64,000 bases of DNA from Marthasterias glacialis (Eukaryota > Echinodermata > Asteroidea > Forcipulatida > Asteriidae): assembly GCA_911728455.2 (NCBI GenBank), contig OU452229.1, positions 8,856,811-8,920,810 of the forward strand. Reading direction: 5' to 3'. The notes beneath the pieces were generated by a model. The model searched no databases, had not been told where the DNA came from, and was given only the letters and a program-made list of their open reading frames with translations. Positions 1 through 15,400 of this stretch are shown here, one piece after another. The position numbers and the translations under genes were made by a program. Each line of letters starts with the position of its first letter. Position 1 is the stretch's first letter.

Positions 1-179
1 ATATGAATTAAATGATGCTGACCAGAATTTAAGATTTCTCCAAAGGAGATTTTTCAATACAAGAGTGGTACAGTTCTTCAAAAATGAAGGGGATAGCTCA
101 ATATATGGGATAGGAATAGCTTCTCAGCTCTGGTATGTCATCAAAGACAAGAATTTACCAGAGAAGATGCATTTACATA

Positions 180-880
180 ATGTAAATTACTAATTGAAGT
201 TAGGCCATTCAATAATTGCATTGTTTTAGATCATTCAACTGAAACTGGTGACAAACTCATGAGTTTTATCTTTACATATAAATATGCATGTCAGTAGCAG
301 TATTTGATTCAATTTTCAAATCAGTATATCATTGCAATTACGAATTACAGCCATTGAAGGATTTCATTGTTTTAGCTCAGTCAACTGAAACTGGTGACAT
401 ACTCTGGAGTTTTATCATTACATATGAATCTGCATATATTTTATTCAAGTTTCAAGTCACTACATCATTGCAATTAGGAGTTACGGCTATTCAAGGTTTT
501 CATTGTTTTAGCTCTTTTCATGAGTTTTATCATTACATATGAATGTGCATGTCAGTAGAAATATTTGATTCAGGTTTCACTGGTGACATACTCATTAGTT
601 TTATCCTTACGTATGAATTTGCATGTCAGTAGATTTGATTCAAGTTTCAAATCAGTACATCATTGCAATAAGGAGTTAAGATCATTCAAGGTTTTTATTG
701 TTTTAGCTCAGTCAACTGGACACTGGTGGCATACTTATGAGTTTTATTTTTACATATGAGTCTGCATGTCATTAGCAATGTTTTATTCAAGTTTCAAGTC
801 AGTACATCATTGCAATAAGGAGTTATGACCATTCAAAGTTTCCGTTCTTTTAGGTCTTTCAACTTGAACTGGTGGCATAG
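180..880. repeat. Degenerate tandem repeat, about 140-bp unit
   Basis: Phrases such as TCATTGCAATTAGGAGTTA, CATTGTTTTAGCTCAGTCAA and CATATGAATCTGCATGTCAG recur about five times at spacings near 136-195 bases, with small indels. It lies in the last visible intron of the host gene. Reading frames across it are by-products of the repeat. Confidence 0.8.
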
Positions 881-3246
881 TCATGCCTTTTTGTTTTTGT
901 TTGTTAAAATCTATATGTCTGCTGTGTTGTTGCAAGTCTGTTCAAATTTAGTTCTAAAATATCAACATTCAGCATGTATAGTCTGAAGTCGGCTATTTAG
1001 AGTCACGAGGGCAATGCTTTTTGAGCAAGGGAGTGAAGTGGGCTTGTTTCAATGAAAGCTTCAGAAAAGTGACCATTTAGTAGAAAATGGTTATTGATAT
1101 GTGTGATGATTGCAAAAAGCTCATCTAAACACCTCTTTTAAATCATGTAGGGATCAGATCGAGCCTAAATGTTATAGAGGGGGGAGTAGTAATAATGTTT
1201 ATCACCAAGTTTGTGGATAGCACTAGCGTTAGCATTTGCAAGATGTAAAGTGGACTTTGAAGAGTTAAAAATCATCAAACTGCAGCAAGTTGTAATTTTG
1301 TTGAAGGTCACAGTCTAGTTGTAAATTTAACAACTGGATTTGGGATAAGTGTAACTTTTCAAGAAGCTTCAACCTTCAAAGACATTTTTAATGAATAACT
1401 TTTGAAGAAGCTACAATCATCATACAATTTGAATGGACTGTTTGAAAAAACCTGATGAGCGACATGATTCAGAAAATTAATCTCTTGTGAATATTGTTTG
1501 TACCACTAAAGGCACTCACTATTGTACCAGCTTGAAAGAGCCTAACAACACAAAAAATACACAATCGATTCTTCATTGCTATGATGAATAGCACCATGGC
1601 TCCAGCACACACAGTTTTTTGAATAATAAATTGCCTTTTACATGGCGATTGGCGATGTTTCTTCAATACAGTAATTCGTGTTGTGACCAGCGACCATCGT
1701 TAACAAAACGAACGTCACCAATCATGACAAAGCAGACTCCAGCTCAGCAGCTCCACAAGTTGCCAAGAGTCCCAAGATTTGCAAGGAGGGGAAGCCCAAT
1801 GATTACAGAGACATACAACCTCTCAATCCACTGACTGCAGTGGTTTTCTCACAGATGGTCTTAAATTACCAGATGGTCTTAAATTACCACAGATCTCTGA
1901 GGTCTACAAACATTTTTTTCTGGTTATGGGCTGAAGAAAGGCTCTACCTTAGAACAAGCTAGTACATAATCCCAGAGTAAAAGGGAAAACAGTAATTACT
2001 GCCCTGTGATGTAAGTGACGATCTATATTCTCCAATTACATGTATTTGTTAAAGGTACATGGCTGCCTCTTATTTCAACAAATAATCTTATTTACCACTT
2101 AAAAATTATATTAGTATATTTTTAGAACCATTTTGTAAAGAAATGTAAGCAAAGTGCCCTGTAGTTAACAATAAATTGTTGAATAAAACAAAAAAGGTCA
2201 AAGGTTAACATATATGCTTATCCAGTTGTTGCAACCATCTAAAAACAGTGACTTCAACTGACAGGCTGAAGCTAGCTAGCTGCGAATTCCAAGCCACGAA
2301 TGCCAGCATGAATTACCAACTGGAATTACCAAATTTGCAAGGCCGGCCAGCTAGAAGTTCCCCTAACCAACATAATGGGCCAGCTTTTGACTTGCTATTT
2401 CGCTCAGTGCCAGGGCCTCAACCGAGATCGGTAGGGCCGAGCAGAACTTGCTATAAGCCCCACAGATACAGCGACTGATCCTTGGTCCTTACCCGGAATT
2501 TCATAATATCAATTTTAAAATGCAATTTCCCTCATTATCAATAACTTGGATCAAAAATTTGAGAATATGTCCACTTCTGTTCACGGACAATTGCAAACAA
2601 TCAGAGTCTAATTTGGTCCAGTAATAAGAATTTTATACGGATGGAAATTCAATTAGCCGATTGATCAGGTGAGTTATCGCTTTCAAATTTTTCAAGCAGA
2701 TAAGTCACATACACGTCACATGACCCACCCCCTTTTTTTTTTCAAGAACCACAAAACTGGCCAAGTTTGGGGTTTATTGTAGTGGATGTCTATATTCTAC
2801 TTTTGGACGATTTTTCTAGTCATGCTGTAGTCAATAATGTTTATTTTACCACCCAATAAATTGCCTAACGGGGCCGCAATATACCTTTAAAGTGAAGAAA
2901 GCCTAATAGATAAAAAATAAAATTTCTTATTGCGAGTTTGGTTAGCGAGATCTCCACTGAGTTTAGCCTTGACAGAGATGCAACTTTGAAGTATCAGTAA
3001 CAGTTCAAAACATTTAATTTGATCTTATAAAAAAATAATATCCCTCATGATGTTTTTCTTCATGCTTGAATAAAACCATTTTTGTTTCAGATTGGACTGA
3101 TACATGTACGTGATAAACAGGTATTCCGTTAGAAACAGAAAACACCCAATTCAAAAATGAGGAATTCAGGCAAGTAACTAGATAAAAAGCTCTTTTTGAA
3201 AAAAGTAGGCCAACAAGGGTGTTAACCGACACTTATTGGGTCTTAC
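881..3246. other. Intron, no gene recognised
   Basis: No exon or complete repeat is recognisable. Positions 2195-2240 share a short stretch (GGTCAAAGGTTAACATATAT-like, then a PuTTGCAAC phrase) with 50385-50430 inside the TTAA element on the right, so this is probably a scrap of that family. Confidence 0.5.
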
Positions 3247-3418
3247 TTGAGATATAGCCTTGTTGCTTCTTCCTCTCCATCATCTTAAGTTGCCAGTTGA
3301 TGAGGGCATTATTTTCATCCAGGAAGGAGTCTCTTGGCTTTGGATCAATATTGACATGTTTGCTTGTGTACTTTACACTTGGAGTCTTTGACCTCACTGG
3401 TACAGAATTCATCTTGAT
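3247..3418 (-). CDS. MYCBPAP: MYCBPAP-like exon 5 (last exon inside window)
   Basis: Fifty-seven codons plus one base after a GTTTAG acceptor, ending in TCA A/GTAAGA. The product is basic and ends in a stretch of predicted helix, NALINWQLKMMERKKQQGY. The next exon was looked for on the minus strand from 1 to 3246 and not found, so it should lie left of the window. Confidence 0.8.
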
Positions 3419-6400
3419 CTAAACCAGCATCAAAAACAAAAACAATTTTGACAAACTCATAAATTATTAATGCAGTTAAGAAGTTTTTCTTCCACCCTCT
3501 AACCAGTAGAGCCATAACTATTGCATTTTCTTGTACCTCCAGGTCACATTTGCTAAAACTTTAACCCTTACAGTCCCTAATTCCATCAAACTCAAACAGC
3601 AGGTTTTGTTGGACTGGGGACTGCATGAGTAAACTGATCATGCTTTACATGGAATCAGGCATACCACCATAATCAGAGTACCACAGTTCGGGTGTTGAGT
3701 TACCCATATGGTGTTGGAATTTGTTAGAGTGGGGAGCCATTAATTTGATGTTTTGTTTCTACATTTAATATATATGATTATATCTTTACTATTTATTTTG
3801 GCGTGCAAGTAATTTTTATTGTTGTCCATATCGCAATCTGACATCTACTTTGAATTGGTTGTGTAAAATCCGAAAAGAGCTACGGCACTAAAGTAAAAAC
3901 ACACATGATTTTCCCAGACACCCCTCAGATCAAGTTATGATTTAAATTCTGCTACCCACAAAATACTCATTCGTACTCCTTAGATGCAAAGTTTCAAATT
4001 CAAGGAAGTTTGTAAATAAATGTCAACCTTGTGTAATAAAAAGTTATCATGTTACACGCACTGTAATAAGTACAAGGCCTATTTGTTTTTCATTTTTTTC
4101 TTTGGGTTTTTCTGGAGATATGGTGAATTGAACCAATTGTTCCATTAACATCGATCACTAGCAACAACATACAGCTTTTTTGCAGTTTTCCTAAACACAC
4201 CCTGGACTGATTGTTTAGTTTAAGCATGGCCAGCAAGCCCCAATCCTTACACAATGTCAGGGCCCAGTGCAGATTAGGGATGTGGCCTTTGAACATGGAG
4301 ACAAGAAGTGTGTCTATTGTCCCCTTTAGACAGGAAATTAGTGTAAAACCTACATAGTTCCTTTGTTAGGTTAGAGTATAAAGATACAGGACTGGCCAAT
4401 CATAGGTTTTAATACGCTGAAGCCCAGTTAGTTCCGAACTTAGCCGGGTTCAGAATACCAATCAGCAAACCGATCGGTTACTGGGTTGCCCCAAAATACT
4501 GGTCCATTTTTGCAGTCACGCCCAAGTGTGCACCAGTTGAAAGTAAGCCACAAATGTTCAATGTTTTGATTATGGTGTTTCATGAGATAACATTCCAACA
4601 ATGGCGAAAGATTCTCTTTGTTGGATCGTCCGTTTTGTTTCTCTACCGAGAAAATGTCAAGTTCACGCAGTGTGAATTGCAAAATGTCAGTCGTTACCTA
4701 GGGCATAGGAGTGGCACTAAACATGGAACCATGGCTCGACTGCACTGCCGACTCACTCTGACTTACGTCTGTCACAAGTTGATCCAAGGGATCCTTCTTC
4801 AAGATGTGTTTAAAACTCTGTTTAATTCTATTATATGTTCCTTTTAGTTCTGGGCCATGGTTTGCTGCTATTGTGTACAATTAATTGTTACAAGTGCTGC
4901 CACTTGGCTACTGTGCAACAGGTCTCTTTATGTCCAGGAGTGCTTGGCACAAATACCAGGAACATACTTTGTGGATAGTTTCTTTCATTTGGTGGGCGTA
5001 GTCTCTTAGGAATGTAATAGTAGAATGGGAGTTTAAATGTAAGAGGAATGTGATTGAAATTTAATGGATATACTTGATTGGTTTGGATATAACAGTAGTG
5101 CAAATGTAGATGTGTTCAGTGTGCCAACTTGAGAGCAGAGAAGCAACATGTAGTCTGAGTGTGGTCTAGTATTTTGAGTTGTGTGAATTTTCCCTGCCGA
5201 CGCCCATGAAACCTGCACAGATAACTACAGATCTGGTGAAGCTTGGCGCTGCAGAGGCAAAGAGACGAGTATACCAATATATCAGCAAATCAAAAGTTCT
5301 GTTATTTATGAAAAATCTGTTTGAATATATTTAACTGCATTTGAAAATTGAAACTGTGGAGGAGTGTTGCACCTGTAACTTTGACGTTGTTGTGAGACGC
5401 TACAAGATGTGTGAGGCCAGTTGGCAGAGAAAGCCATTGCAGGTTTCTTTCATTTAGTTAACTGAGATCTACATAAACTGATTGACCTCTGAAGGTCAGA
5501 GAACTGAAGGTGTGTGCTGGTAGCACAACAGAATTGGGACTTTGATTTAAGCTCAAGGTGAAGGGTTGAACATTTAATTGTATTGAAAACAGACATTTTG
5601 AAAGGTGATTTGTACCTTGAATATGTAATAGAAATGGTGGAGGTTTAATTGAGAGATTAATGATTGAGTATTTGACAGCTTCTTTACAAGTACAGATTCG
5701 TGAAGTTTTGCTGTTAAGTTACTGTGAGTTAAGATTTGAAGTTTTAGAGAATCGTTGAGTCATTAGATGAGTTGAGCTTATTGTGGATGAGATAGTATTT
5801 CTCCACCATTCAAGTTCATAGAATGATTGCAATTTGAGTATTATTCTGTTATAGCGTGAATCACTTCGCGGTCTTTGTTAACTGAAAGGAAATACAATAC
5901 CAATTTAAACTAGAATTTAACTGTACATAAAATTATGAGCATTTGCAAGTAAAGTGATCATGTAAATAAATTGTATATTATTGTAAATAGATATTGTCAT
6001 ATCTTCCATGTCACAACTATGACCCCCATGGGTCGGTTGTGACAACCTCCATTCAGCTGAAATACAATGAATGAGCAATAGTGGAAGCCTCTTGATGTCT
6101 CGTAATCCTCCTCCTCTTGGAACAAAAAGATAAAGGTCTGTAATCAGGGATTACACAAAATTGTCTTTGAATAGCCACAAAATGCTAGTATTTATAAGAT
6201 CTTTTTTGTCCTTGTGTGGGTAAAATGAGGTGTTAGACGGCGTGTGTGGTCTGTGCACGCTCTGTGGTTGAATGACCAGGAACCTTTGCTCCGATGGTCC
6301 AAAATTACACAATGGCGTCTGAAGACAGCTTCCGTTTCCAGGCAGGGGAAACATTTGCGTGTATTCATGTCATCTAGTTTTAACTGGTTAAGAACATGCT

Positions 6401-9400
6401 CACTGACCTTGAAGCCACAATTGAAACATGGTTCTCCTTGGAGTATCCGGCTTGTGCTTGAGGACTCTCATCATTCAAGCTCTTTCATCATGATCGCATC
6501 GGAGGGGGTGCCCTACTCTACACTCACAACTACATTAATGCCAGGCAAGTTTTCTCCGAGCTCATCCCTCAAAATATTGAAGTTTTATGGGTACATCTTG
6601 CATCATTAAGCTCTATCAAATTAAAAGACATCTACGTGTGGTGTTGTCTATTCACCACTGCAATCTCCACACAAAGATGAACTGACACATCACATCATCA
6701 ACATGACTGATTGATAATGTCTGCACTACCTCTGAAAATGTTTTGTTTCTTGACATTGATGACTTTAATGACATGTCCACTGAACCGATTGAGCAGCATT
6801 CTTTGCTGTCACAAGTTTTGACAGAAGCAATGAGAGGAAAAGCTTTCCTTGATAAGATTCTGACTGAACAAAAGTAACCTCATACCGTCTGATTCAGCTC
6901 CGATATCAATGAGTGATCCCTCGGTAGTCACCTATCAACCTAGATGTAAAATTCTATCCAGGAAATCTAAAAAGATACTCCTATGCCCATTTTGTGACTC
7001 TTCTGTCAGATCATTCGGCCAATGGATCACACAAGTTGATTGGTCTATCGTTACGATGAATAGTGACCCTGATCGGATGGCTGAGGAGTTTCGCTGAGAG
7101 ATCAATGACCAATACTGACAACACTTTAAACTCAGCATAATCAAGAGCGGTGATAAATCATGGATTTATCACCCAGTGATAAATCATGGATGAATAATCC
7201 GTTGCTTAGGCTGATAATGCAACGTGATCAAGCATCTAGACAGGGAAACTTCAACTATCGGCACCTCAAAAATCTGTATCAGAGAGCTATCAAGGAAGCA
7301 AATGAGAAATTTTATACATGGAAAATTGAACATCTCAAGCAGTCAGAGCCTGAAAAATTGCATCAACAGATCGTAATCTGTCCGGTACTATGAGAAAGCC
7401 AATGGATGTACCACAGAGTGGCGGCAAGTCTCCTCTTGGTATAGCGAATGTCATAAACTCACATTTAGCATGGATCTGCATTACCTCATCAATCTGCTTG
7501 TCACCATCCATGCAGGCCTTGACAAACCCAGCAGTTATGCAAATCTCTGTGTCATTGGTTTTAGCAAAGCCTTTGACAATGTGAACCAAAACATTGCTAT
7601 CAACAAATTGATCCAGCTTGGGGTCAAACCCGCAGTGCTTCCTGTGATTTGTAGTTTCCTCTCTGAGTGATCGCATGTGGTATGGTACTGTGGATACACA
7701 TCGTCCACCTTAACCCCTAGTTGTGGAGTACCACAAGGTACCAATTTAGGGCCGATCATTTTCCTTGCCATGGTGAACGACCCCGCCCTCACGACCGACA
7801 ATCCTTGAAAGTATGTGGATGACTTAACTCTTGTTGAAGTTGTTCTTATTGTACATCTAAATCACCAGTCACACCTGGACTCTCTCGTTGAATGGTATGC
7901 AGTTGAGACCGAATCCTGTCAAATGCAATGCCATGCAGATATCATTTCTTCGAAGTGCACAGCCTCTTTTGATCTCTGGATCAACAATGTTCCTTTTGAG
8001 GTCGTCTCATCGATCAAGCTCCTCGATCTCGGTCAAATGGGATCAACAGACCAAACATCTCATCTCAAATGCTTCGAGACTACTTTACATTTTAAGCAAA
8101 CTAAAGAAAAATGGAGTCCCTACTGCCAACCTACATGTAGTCATTTTGTACAAATTGTACATCCTCACCCTGATGGAATATGGAGCTCTGATCTGGGCAT
8201 CAAGTATCATATAAGCACAGAATCAATCCCTTGAGCATGTACAATAGAGAACGCTTGGAATGATAGCGTACCTCAACTTGCTATCATATGAGCAACTCTG
8301 TCAGTCCCTCCATGTTGATTCGCTTACGGAGAGACGTACTAACATTGTTTCAAGGTTTGCTAAATCTCTACTGACATCTGAGAGACATCAACATTTCTTG
8401 CCTAATACCAGACAAATGCCTCTGAATTGCTGCTCAACTCAACTTGCCCCAAACAAGAACAATAAGATACCAACAGTTATCCATTCCATCCATTATACGT
8501 CTTTTGAATGCTGAATTTGTAATAATAATGCCATTTATCTTGTTGATTGTCATCATCGATGTAACAATTTCTAATGCACTCAACTTACTTGGGCTGGAGG
8601 TTACATCCATTTTTTAAAGATTTTTAGTAGGACAGGGTGGGGGTGGAGCACAGAGTAAGCAATTGACCATTCCGGTCTCTGTTACAACCAATCACTCGCT
8701 TGTCCCCTCCACGACCAGCTTAACAAATTCTCAATGCAATTTTTGTTAATTAATTTATTTTAATTATTCTACGCCTTTTCCCTTGCTACATGTATCTAGT
8801 ATGTTTTATTGTAATGTGGGGAACCTGCAATTAAAGGCATACAGTTAAACATACAGCGTCCCTTTAAATTACTTCTTTTTGCGGACTGAGTGCCGTTCAT
8901 TGCTTTACAGGATGTCTCCCTTCGTCATACAAAAAGTGTATATTTTCCAATAAATTGATCTGTGGTGGAATTCACCTGAATATATCATGTACTTTTATAC
9001 TATATGAGATCTCATTCAGGTTTTGGTGATGATATAAAACAGGTTGGTTTTATTATTAGTCTTTGTTGACCTTTTTATCATTTTGAGGTTGTAAACAATT
9101 TAGTCCCTTTTTTTTTATTATGAGAGCGCAATAATGTTTACACCTTACATGTATATAAGTTTTTCTCAATAATTCTAATTGTTATTAATTTATTATTCTA
9201 ATTTATTCCACTTTAAAGAAATTTTTATCATCAACCAAATTGTTTTTAATCATTGGACTTTTTGTTTGGTGAATAAAAACCGAAATGAAATGAAATGAGA
9301 AACAGGGAAGTAATTGGCAATCTGCCCAAGCATGCTCTTAAAGCATGTTGGCCTTCTGTTGAGCTGTCTTGCCTTGAGGCAGGGGAACATGTCATTTGGG

Positions 9401-12400
9401 TCCTTAATGAGCCCACCAAGGAGAGTGGTTTTGTAATCATTCTCAGCTCCCTGGGGAGTATACTGAACTGGGCTGCTGTGGCACTCTCAAGGCTTTTTGA
9501 AACACAATAGCAACCTCCACCCTGGCAGGTACCCATTTATAGCCTCAGTGAACACCCAACTGTCTCACCCGGCTGGTGTTCTCTTATTATAAAAATATGG
9601 CAAATAGTAAGTTCCTTTATGGTTGTTGTGATGATAGGATTGGTTTGAATCTATTTTTCTCAAGTCCTATGTAAACATGCCTTGTTCATGTACATTGTAT
9701 GTTTTATATAGGATTTTTTTTTTACTTTTCAATGGAAGACTTTTGAGGACGCTAGGTGGCAGCAGACCAACCAGGTAAACTCATTGTTTTATGAAACATG
9801 TGTAGGCTTAGATCTACCTGATCAATGGAAAATTACCTGCTACAATGTATGTCTGCTACCTAACATCCCAAAGTCTCCCATTAAAGTAAACTGAGTAGTT
9901 AGCCAATGTGTGTGTGCAACTGTGCTGTTATTATTTAACACCTGTTGTTATTTTTCTGGTTATTTTGACCTTGTCTTCCAGTTCAAACCAAAAGTTGAAG
10001 TGAAAACTATTAAAAAGCCATGACTTCAGCTATTTACTCAAAATGAAATGGAATTTGGAAATGGTTTTTGTGAATGAATTGACAATCAATATAATAATAA
10101 TTGGTTCTTACATGTGTATTGCTTTATCAGACCCCTAGGGGTATATCAAAGCGCTCATTATTTGTTTTACAACATGATAAGCAGATGGTTTTAACTGTGA
10201 GACCCATTTATAGCACTTTGTAATGGTTTACAAGGTACCACAGTGCAATCTGCTGCCAACATTGCCAGAAAATCAGGGCTAACCCCTTCGATAAGAGTAA
10301 TGTTTTTATTTACATGCATTACACAACAGACAGGAGCTACAACTTTACGTTCTATCTAAAGGACGAAGCAACAATGATAACTCTTGCTTCAGGACTCAAG
10401 TGTCACGACCGGGACTCAAACCCTCACTCTGCTGATCAGAAACACCAGTCCAGTGCACTAAGCCGCTCGGCCACGACACGCCACTGACTCTCTCTTTTAC
10501 TTTTCAACTTGAACAATGACGACACCACTAATGATGTGAAAGAAGTTAACCTCAACCTTTAGTAAAAAGTAAAACAGATTCCTCAGGGACCACCTGAGCA
10601 AAATCAACTCTCAATTTATGATGGAAACTGAAACAATTTAAGTCTATTTTTTCTTAACTACACGATAAAAATGAAATGTCCAGATGAGAACATGCATGTA
10701 CTTGTGCATGTTAACACATGTACATGTACATGTAAGTTAGGTAACACAAACAAAGGGATTGGGGTGTTTTTGAGAAACCAAAGTCATCCTAAATTTATAA
10801 ATTGTTTTCAAAAACTGCACTAAAAAATCCTAAAGGAAATGACAGTTGGTCCTTGATTGGTCTGATCATGTCAGCAGTTGATGTGAACTCTCCCAGATAC
10901 CAACCCTATGTACCCAAATAGAGTTGATATTGACCCTGTGTCTGTGTTATTCCAAGGGGAAAAAACAATCTTGAAGAAGGTTTTTATATTTAATGTAGCT
11001 CTTGGGCCGTATTCACGAAACTTTGCTTAGTGGGGTACTTTAGCTTGCACTTAAGTTTTAAGCACCCCACTAACTTAAGTTGGGTACTTACCTACCTATT
11101 CACAAAACCTCTAAGTACTCCACTTATCTTAGCACACCGCTTAAGTCTCAAAAGACAAACTTATATTGATCACACTTGTGCTCATGCGCACAACTTGTAC
11201 GTCAACAATTGTTACGATGGTGATTGGAAGCAATCAATCAATTGATTCAATTAATAATTGCTTGTTTAGCCCACACATCATAATATTTGAAATGTCACTT
11301 TCACTTTCAATTTCAATTTTCAAACTTCACTTGCAGCGTGCGTATAATGTTAATTTTTGTAATGTGTGGACACAAAACTTGCGCGTGAAATGCGCGTTTA
11401 AACTGGCCCAGTTTTTTACAGCATTGATTTAACGCCCCCCCAAAATAACATTGAACGCGCGCGTTTACACAGTGGTCCATTGACTAACAATCCACACAAG
11501 GTTTATGGCTTGCATTGTATCAAATTGTAACAATAATGGCGACCGTAAGAGACGGCGGTACGGAAGCCAACTTTTTTCAGAGAAGACGGAGAAGTTTCTT
11601 ACTGAGTGGGACAAGATGGACTAATTACTGCGCCTGAGTTTTTTCCCCAACGATAACTTCACAACCAAAGCCTAACGCATGATGCCACTTGCATAACAAA
11701 ACTGCAGTGCAATGAGTTTGGCCTACCTTGATTTCAGCAGTAGCGCCGCTTCGTTCAGTCAGTGAGTCTATTTTTTCTCTAATTAGATAACTTATAAATA
11801 TAAATCATCATTCTATCGAATGTATACCAAGTATAAATTTCTCTGAAAACAATTCTGCAAGTGGACGTAGTACTTTAATTCAGAAGGCTGTTTGTTAATT
11901 TTTCTGTGGTGCAAGACACGAAAAAAAAACCGCCATGACACCATAGTGCCCCACTTAACTTGAGTTTAGACTGGTCGGACCACACTTAGATTTAAGACGT
12001 GAAAGTAAGTGGGGCACTTAGTGCAAATGCTTTGTGAATAATGGTTAGTCAGTGAGATTCGTCTAAGTTGGGTATTTGAGCGGGGTGCTTATAATTTTGT
12101 GACTTAAGTAGTTTCGTGAATATGGCCCCTTACCTCCAAATTGTCATGTTTTCTGGCTTCAAACTTGAAGTCTTCCACAGTCCCCAGAATACTATGTGGA
12201 ATAATATTACCACTTGCATCAATACTAGGTTGAGCACAAACTAAAAACAAACAACAAATCATTACACATTAATATTTGCACTACATTATCAACTTGATGC
12301 TCCCATCCAGACACAGCACCCTTGAAGGATTCTATTTGTGACTACATTATTAGGCTTTCGTAAAGACATTGACCAACATCCTGCCTAAATGGCCCAGAGT

Positions 12401-15400
12401 CAGCCCCCATGACCCCAAGCATGCCATGTACAGTTGCCTGCATATAAAAACCTAGTTCTTAACCCCACATGTTCAACTCTTCCCTCACCCTTTTGCTTCA
12501 GAAACTGCTTAGTGTTTCAAAAACAAATCTCTGAGCCCCAGTTATTTTAAACTGTCCACTTATTCTTGTTCGAAACATACATCTACAACTGCACGTATAA
12601 AGGGCACTGTTGTGAAGGATACATGAATTAATTTGGCATGTCAACCAAGACTTAAGTAGCATTTGGTCTAAAACTTTGCTTTACAAAATGAAATAAATAC
12701 CTTCAAAATCCTGTCCCTTTAGACAGGCATCTGGTGGGGCTGGCTTTGCAATCAACATTGGCTTCAATGTAGGTGCCGCTAGTTGTGCCTTGGGTTTAAG
12801 CTTCCTTACAGTTACTTTGCTGGAGACAGCCTGATTTGTCCTACAAGATGAAGGTGGTTGAGGAGCTCGTATCTGTGTTTAAATTTACCATGGTGGTAAA
12901 AAAAAAAACTTTGTGGTTGATTGAAACCGTTTTCAAAATAACACTGAAATGCAGAGATCATTATTATTGTTGCATCACAGTCATAATTGAATTAGACAAG
13001 TTAAACCAATTACAAGATTGACAGTAGTAGAGTGAAATAAACACAGGCAGCTGTGCAAACAGCTACCAAAACAAGAGGCAAGTTTAGGGAACAGGAAATA
13101 GAGGAGCAAAAACCAAGGGAAAACTAACCCCTTGCCCTGACACAAGACAGGATAAAAAAGAATACACTGGTCTCTTCAAAGTACAAAATAGACTGGGAGA
13201 TCAATGAGCCATATCAAGACGGTAAGAACCACTCCCATTGGTAGTAGACAGTCAACCAAGACCGACAAGCTCTGACTGCCCAGGTTTAAATAACAGATTT
13301 TGGTCGTCCAAGTGTTTAAATACTTGATTTCTGTATCTTTGTACCTTTTTTAAATTGTAAAGCTCATTGAGGGATCTGTGATCTACACAAGGGATATTTA
13401 CAATTTATACATCATCGGAAGGTCATCCAAAACTGTGTAAACGCCCCACAGACATGACCCCAATTTGACCTTGTCTTCCGGTTCAGACTGGAAATTGAAA
13501 ACTTCAAAAATTCATATTTTTAGAAGTACTTATCACATGATCACAAATCTTACATCAGATTGTAGAGAATTGAGCCTTCTCAAACTTTTGCATTAAGGTG
13601 ACACAATTTTGACCTTTACTTCTGGTTCAAACCGGACATTTAACGCAAATTGATTGTCCATGTGCGTTCAAGCGACATTGCTGTAGAAAATCCAATGCCA
13701 TTATACATGTACACGTCCTTGTGTGTACGTGGCTGTGTGACATCGATGCCTAATTGCTAAGCACAGTAACCACGCGTTGTTGTTAGTCTCTTCTCAAGGT
13801 GCATACTCCACGCTTTGTTAGTTTTTAATACAGGGCTAATTTAAACCTTTAAAAATCAACAAATAATCGACCGTTTGAGATATGAACTTAATTCTTTCGA
13901 CAAATGCCAAGGTAAGGGAGGGTATTTCTTTATGACACATCAAGTGACCTCTGTGACATCTACTTCCGGTCAAACCGGAAGTAGCTCTTTATTTAAAAAA
14001 TGCTAAGAGCTAGGAACATGATTCTTTCACCAAATACCAAGGTTAGGAAAGGTCATTCTCTGTTGCACATTGGGTGACCTCCGTGACCTCTACTTCCGGT
14101 CAAACCGTAAGTAGCTCCTCATGTAAAAGTGGTTAGCGGTAAGAACATAATTGTTTCGAGAAATATCAAGGTTAGGGAAGGTCTTTCTTTGTGAAACATT
14201 AAGTGACCTCTGTGACATCTACTTCCGGTCAAACCGGATGTAGCTCTTTATTTAAAATTGGTAAGAGCTAGGAACATGATTCTTTCACCAAATACCAAGG
14301 TTAGGAAGGGCCCTTCTCTGTTGCACATTGGGTGACCTCTGTGACCTCTACCTCCGGTCAAACCAGAAGTAAATCCTCATTTAAAAATTGTAAAAGCTAG
14401 GAACATGATTCTTTCACCAAATACCAAGGTTATGAAAGGTCCTTCTCTGTTGCTTGCATCGTTTTTTACTAAATGGTTCCAGAACTCAATACATATGAAT
14501 ACATATTAAATACATACTGCTTTGAATGATATTAATTGAAGTGGTTGTGTTTAACTGAGACAAATGTCATAAAAACTACACTAACAAGCATATGTCATTT
14601 ATGTCCTTTCATTTGAGATATAGCTGTATAACCACAGGATTCTATAGCCAAAAAAGAAAAATTGTTTTTAAGTTTTTGCTGTCTCCGGTGCCGAATGTGA
14701 AATGTATGACATGTCTCACAGTAAAAAAACGAAATGTCTGTTCTTAAAACTGAACAATTTTAATTCTGGATGGCTTAACATTTTATGCATAGGCCTACAT
14801 GGACATCCTTTTTCAATTGTACTTGCTTGTGGTTTTCATTCTGTTATACAATCTTTGTACCAACCTTGTTTATCAATCGTTACTTTATTTGTATTAAATA
14901 CATTTATCTACGGCATATTGATCTTTGCTTGTATTTCACTTCTTAGTTATCTCATTGTTGTTTATCCTCCAGTTGTATAAATTCTTAAAATGGGGGGGGG
15001 GTCCAATTGAAACCAGCCTCGTTGCTGACTTGGCTTACCCTGGGTAAATATGGGAAATAAACAGTTAAAAAATAAATAAAATAATAAAATAAATAAATAA
15101 ATACATAATATTGTAATAAAATAGATAATATATAAATATATGAATACTCAAAAAGTCATTCAAGTTCATTTTTCTTCATTTATTCATTTGCTTTCCATTA
15201 TATTTAAACTACTAATACTATATACAAAGAACTATTTTATAATTGTACACATACAGGCCTTGATCTTAACTGAGGCCACCGAGGCCATTGGCCTCACGCC
15301 CTGTCGAGTTGGCCAGCAGGCCCTTCAGAAAAATTGCACCGTCACTACCAACTTGACCAGAATGCCCTTGTACAATTTCTCTGATTTGGCCAGCAAAGGC

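Noticed and set aside
10400..10489. Functional tRNA gene
   Set aside because: A- and B-boxes are present but the anticodon arm and acceptor stem do not pair properly, and the SINE body and tail follow directly.
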